10,037 nt of DNA, taken from Cephalothrix simula (taxonomy: Eukaryota > Nemertea > Palaeonemertea > Archinemertea > Cephalotrichidae). Below, one piece after another: positions 7,011 through 10,037 of the stretch. A model generated the notes under the pieces. It worked only from the letters and a program-made list of their open reading frames with translations, was not told where the DNA came from and made no database searches. Made by a program: the position numbers and the translations under genes. Position 1 is the first letter of the stretch; each line of letters opens with the position of its first letter. The stretch lies in NCBI GenBank assembly GCA_035591015.1, contig JAXIUW010160003.1, forward strand, positions 1 to 10,037, in the 5' to 3' direction.

Positions 7011-8105
7011 TAGTATTCAATTAGTTCCCAATTATCATCCCAAATTAATATTTCATTAGGGGCTTGTAATTATCATCCACAATTCAATAAACGTGGTGAT
7101 AATATATGAAAATGATTTATTCGAGGATTTATTATGAAACACGATTCGATTCATGAAACCAAGTCCCCCAAACCATGTGTCATGTGTCCACTGCTGTATC
7201 CCATAACAATGGTGGACCAGCTGTATACTGAAGTTAAGTGCTAAAATATTCATGATTTTCATGTTTCCTTTTATGATTCTAGATTGTTGATTTGCTATTT
7301 GCAAGTATTGAAGAGTGTTTTTGTATGCATTAAATAGCATGCATGAAAAAACAGTGTTATTGAATATGTCATGCACCAAAATCGGATTTTTTTCTGGCAA
7401 AAATTTTGGAAACAAAAAAATTTAAAAAGAATACATCTTTTGTGAACAATACGCCGAACGCGTTATGGGAAATATTGTTATTTTTTTCAGTAGAGCTTCG
7501 AAAGCTCGTTGACTTTTGTTAATTTTTATGCAGGTACTAAATATCATGATATATATCTTTTTCCATGTGTATGTAACAGTATAACAGCTATTTACTGTTA
7601 CCAGTTCTCTTCTAGATTACCTAGTTCAAGGTCGAATAAATGTATTTCTATCTTATTTATTCAAAAATTATCTACCATTGTTTCGATAATTTAATCACAT
7701 GCTAAAAATCCTATGACCTTCAAAGATCTTCAAAACATATAATCTGAACAGGGATATAAAAGTTTTAGAGGGTAGATTGATTAAGCTGTAAAAATCTATT
7801 TTATACCAGAAAAAAACCACCCACATTCATAACTGTAAAGTCATGTACATACATTTTTAACCCTTTACTTATATATTCAAGCGTAACTTTTCATACAAAT
7901 GCAAGTTACTGGTATATTTTATTCAAATAATAGGCGAAAAACCACGGGCCGTAAATTTTAATTATGTTACGCTTTATATGAATATATTATTTGAAATGAA
8001 AGAGAAAGTATCAAGACATGTATTCCTATACTAGACGACGAGCTTATACATGAATAACGACCTGTATTCAGACCAACTGAGACCCATTTTGATGTCTGCA
8101 AGAGA

Positions 8106-8124
8106 CCCCTAGATATACTAGGGG
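8106..8124. repeat. Short perfect hairpin in the intron
   Basis: CCCCTAG (8106-8112) pairs with CTAGGGG (8118-8124) around the loop ATATA. CTAGGGGCGC, starting at 8118, also occurs in the right arm of the foldback element (near 1129), so it may be a scrap of a related repeat. Confidence 0.5.
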
Positions 8125-8374
8125 CGCTGACCTTGTTATTCTAAAAATAATTAGTCTACTGGTCATGATATATTTAGTCATATAGAGTCATGAGTATAGA
8201 CATGACTATGAATTATACATACTCCTAGGTCATTTATTAGTTATCATAATCAGATAATTAAGTTAATCAGAAGTAAACAACCGAAGGTCATATAGTAATG
8301 AACATTGGAAAAAAGTCGCCCAAAAGTTGTTTAAACCAAAATGTATGCTATTTGAGGGCTAATTTTATTGTTTT

Positions 8375-8388
8375 ATGCATATATGCAT
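8375..8388. repeat. 14-bp palindrome with ATGCAT ends
   Basis: ATGCATATATGCAT is its own reverse complement and lies in an AT-rich part of the intron. No function is evident. Confidence 0.5.
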
Positions 8389-9271
8389 ATAGTTTTTCAT
8401 GATTTGTTTAAAATATCATCATGTCAAGCAGTAAAATTTTGGCAGGTGTCTCAGATTTTCTAATTGGTTTAAAAATAAAAAATAGATATTCAGTCAAAAA
8501 TCTATCATTAAGATTTGCTGTATAAAAGTTATAGAATTAAGTGGAAAACTACGTGCCAGGATGCATGCTAAGTCCAAACGCGTAATTATCACAATATTAA
8601 CATTTTCCTCGACATTTTCAAAAACTGCAACTGATGTTCTATAAACATACTTTTGCAAAGGCACTTTTGTTGCATTTTTTAATGGTTTTGAACAACTTTT
8701 TACGGCAATTTCCGGTCTTCTGTATTTTGCTTGGAATTCATACAAACTGATTCTATAATAATTCTGGATCTTGAAATCTAGGGCCTAAAGCCGTAAACGA
8801 CTTTGGATCATAGGATTTTGTGGGGGCAGGCCAGTTTCTAAGCACGCCTCTAACAAAAAACTATTTTTGGCGGTAAAAACCACGTTATACTTGGTTGAAT
8901 ACAGATTCTATGGTAACTGGTTTTGAATGATATGCCCTAGGATCTAAGAATAGATCCCTGGCTATGTTATTCAATGAAAAATACCTATGACAAACTTGTT
9001 TACTGTCGCTTTCAAAATTAATTGTGTAAATCGGGTTTCTGTGGGAAAATTAAGTAAGGCTTAAGTTAATGATTTTCATGGTTTACTTCATTTAATCTTG
9101 GTTTAAAGATTACAGTTACTAAGCCCAGATACTTGCAAACCAGTTCCTTATATTTGTGCATTAATTTTTTTGTTGCTAGGTGTCAAGTTTACTAATTGAC
9201 ACTTTGCAATTGTCGCCAGTATATGTTGAACCGAATAGTATGTGTGTTCGAAAATGGCAAATAAAATGTAC

Positions 9272-9470
9272 CTGATTCGCCGGACTCCGAATGCGAGGAG
9301 GTCGTGGACGTAGAATTGCTGCATTCGCTGCAGCTTCGTTCATTTCGAACTCTGTATTGCCAGTTATCTTCCGATTTTAATAGCTGCTCTAATCTTCGAG
9401 CAAGATATCGGTGCTCCCGTTCAAGTTGCTCCTTCATTAATAACTGTTTTCTCTCTTTTTCCTCCAAAAT
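9272..9470 (-). CDS. Mxd: MXD/MAD/MXI1-family repressor, leucine-zipper exon
   Basis: This internal exon encodes the leucine zipper of a bHLH-Zip protein that pairs with MAX, binds CACGTG E-boxes in the nucleus and represses MYC targets through mSin3. On the minus strand the acceptor TTTTTTTACAG ends at 9471. The reading frame starts at phase 0 with ATT-TTG and covers 66 codons plus one base up to the donor at 9272|9271. The core LEREHRYLARRLEQL closely resembles the MXI1 and MXD1 zipper. Residues L2, Q9, L16, L23 and L30 fall in heptad register, with a polar residue at the second position. The exon then turns Ser/Thr-rich (SECSNSTSTTSSHSESGES), leading into the acidic patch of the last exon. 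No in-frame ATG near the acceptor is needed, because upstream exons must supply the repression helix and the basic-HLH region; none lies in the remaining 567 bases to the right. The family is firm; the paralogue is unresolved. Confidence 0.93.
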
Positions 9471-10037
9471 CTGTAAAAAAATTGGAAAAAATTGTTGAAG
9501 CTGTATGCGTTAACTATACTACTCATAAATTTCCCATTGCAGCTTGTGTGAATGTTTTTACAGTGAAATCAATATTGGCGCACAGTACAAAGTTTCCACT
9601 CTGGATTATGACATCCTTGGACCAAAATTTTCCTTGAATGAGTGGATTACTACTTGAATAAATGTGATTCCATACGAATTCATACAAAACCAAAGAGAAT
9701 CACAGCCATGATTCCACATGATTCTATTGATTCCTAAGTGTATGTGATTCCAAAGTAGTGATCAACGCAACGGGTAACTCTTTTGGTGTGTCATTTTAGA
9801 AATGATCTTAAAAGGCTTGCTGATATTGGGGGCGTGGAACAATTTCTTCGTTATTATTAAGGGTCTCCTTAAACAAAGGACATTACTAAGGTAGAAAACT
9901 CAATAACATAAAACGAAAATCAATACTTTAACCCCTCCCTAGGATAATCTTATATCAGGGATGCAAGGTGTAATCAGTGTTCTAGGATTTCCTCTTAGAA
10001 CGGGATTCTGAAAATCTGATTAGCACCAGTTTCATGT
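9471..10037 (-). other. Mxd: Partial upstream intron of the MXD gene
   Basis: This is the sequence 5' of the zipper exon on the minus strand, ending at the window edge. No basic-helix-loop-helix motif or second splice pair is visible, so it is treated as intron. It ends at the exon with a T-rich tract and ACAG. Confidence 0.7.
9662..9752 (+). repeat. Short dispersed GATTCC repeats
   Basis: ATGTGATTCCA occurs exactly at 9662-9672 and 9742-9752. In between are CATGATTCCA (9708-9717), CATGATTCT (9718-9726) and TTGATTCC (9727-9734). It looks like a degenerate low-order repeat, possibly a fragment of a larger repetitive element. Confidence 0.5.

Larger units (their letters stand above)
4622..9271 (-). 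other. Mxd: 4.65-kb phase-1 intron of the MXD gene
   Basis: The donor on the minus strand is TCAG|GTACAT (GT at 9271-9270). The acceptor is a long T/C tract ending CAG at 4624-4622. The intron splits an Asp codon after its first base. No nested gene was recognised. The longest frame inside, 119 codons on the minus strand at 7056-7415, has no known motif. Between the motif clusters listed separately, the stretches 5100-5780, 7020-8100 and 8400-9270 look like plain AT-rich intron. An 8-bp inverted pair (CACTAATA 4755-4762, TATTAGTG 4781-4788) and a YY1-like AAAATGGCGGCC near 4828-4839 lie close to the acceptor end. Confidence 0.85.

Noticed and set aside
7056-7415. Longest open frame in the window, 119 codons on the minus strand inside the MXD intron
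   Set aside because: No recognisable domain, an AT-driven residue mix (Ile, Asn, Phe, Lys), no strong start context and no splice partner. A frame of this length can arise by chance in several kb of AT-rich DNA.
9465-9467. TTG as a possible start of the zipper reading frame
   Set aside because: It is Leu, the second codon of an internal exon directly after a splice acceptor; the protein starts in upstream exons outside the window.
9304-9498. 64-codon plus-strand frame rich in Ser, Cys and Leu
   Set aside because: It is the antisense shadow of the leucine-zipper exon.
9471-10037. Search for the basic-HLH exon upstream of the zipper
   Set aside because: No helix 2-like frame ending at a donor was found on the minus strand, so the missing exons are placed beyond the right edge.

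Overview
The window looks like animal (metazoan) nuclear DNA, AT-rich (about one third GC by eye), with very little coding sequence. Long non-coding stretches, GT..AG introns with long T-rich tracts before the acceptor, and a spliced animal-specific transcription-factor gene all argue against a prokaryote. The divergence of that protein from the vertebrate members suggests an invertebrate, possibly a marine one such as a tunicate, but the species cannot be read from the sequence.

The one secure gene is on the minus strand. It is the 3' half of a MAX-dimerization (MXD/MAD/MXI1) bHLH-leucine-zipper repressor. A 199-nt internal exon (9470 down to 9272) encodes the leucine zipper and the start of the Ser/acidic tail. 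A 4.65-kb phase-1 intron follows, and the last exon (4621 down to 4491) encodes the typical MXD C-terminal tail and a TGA stop. The 3' UTR probably ends just below a poly(A) signal at 4290-4295. The exons for the N-terminal mSin3-interaction helix and the basic-HLH region are not in the window and should lie beyond its right edge.

At the far left, a minus-strand ATG at 33-31 in an AAAATGG context opens 11 codons that run off the edge. This is a candidate for the start of the next gene, in the same orientation. The 4.2 kb between it and the MXD 3' end holds no recognisable gene. It carries a ~0.57-kb foldback (inverted-repeat) element at 764-1336, a GC-rich hairpin at 2581-2641, a shorter terminal-inverted-repeat-like pair at 3272-3575, several short hairpins and an AT microsatellite.

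The MXD intron holds local clusters of regulatory-type motifs: paired E2F-like sites near 6483-6505 and a palindromic one at 6999-7010, a CACGTG E-box inside a 14-bp palindrome at 6715-6728 (the motif bound by MYC/MAX/MXD dimers), and CRE/ATF-like half-sites at 5789-5839. These are candidates for intronic control elements; function is inferred. I see no CRISPR, tRNA, rRNA, complete transposase or novel multi-gene system.
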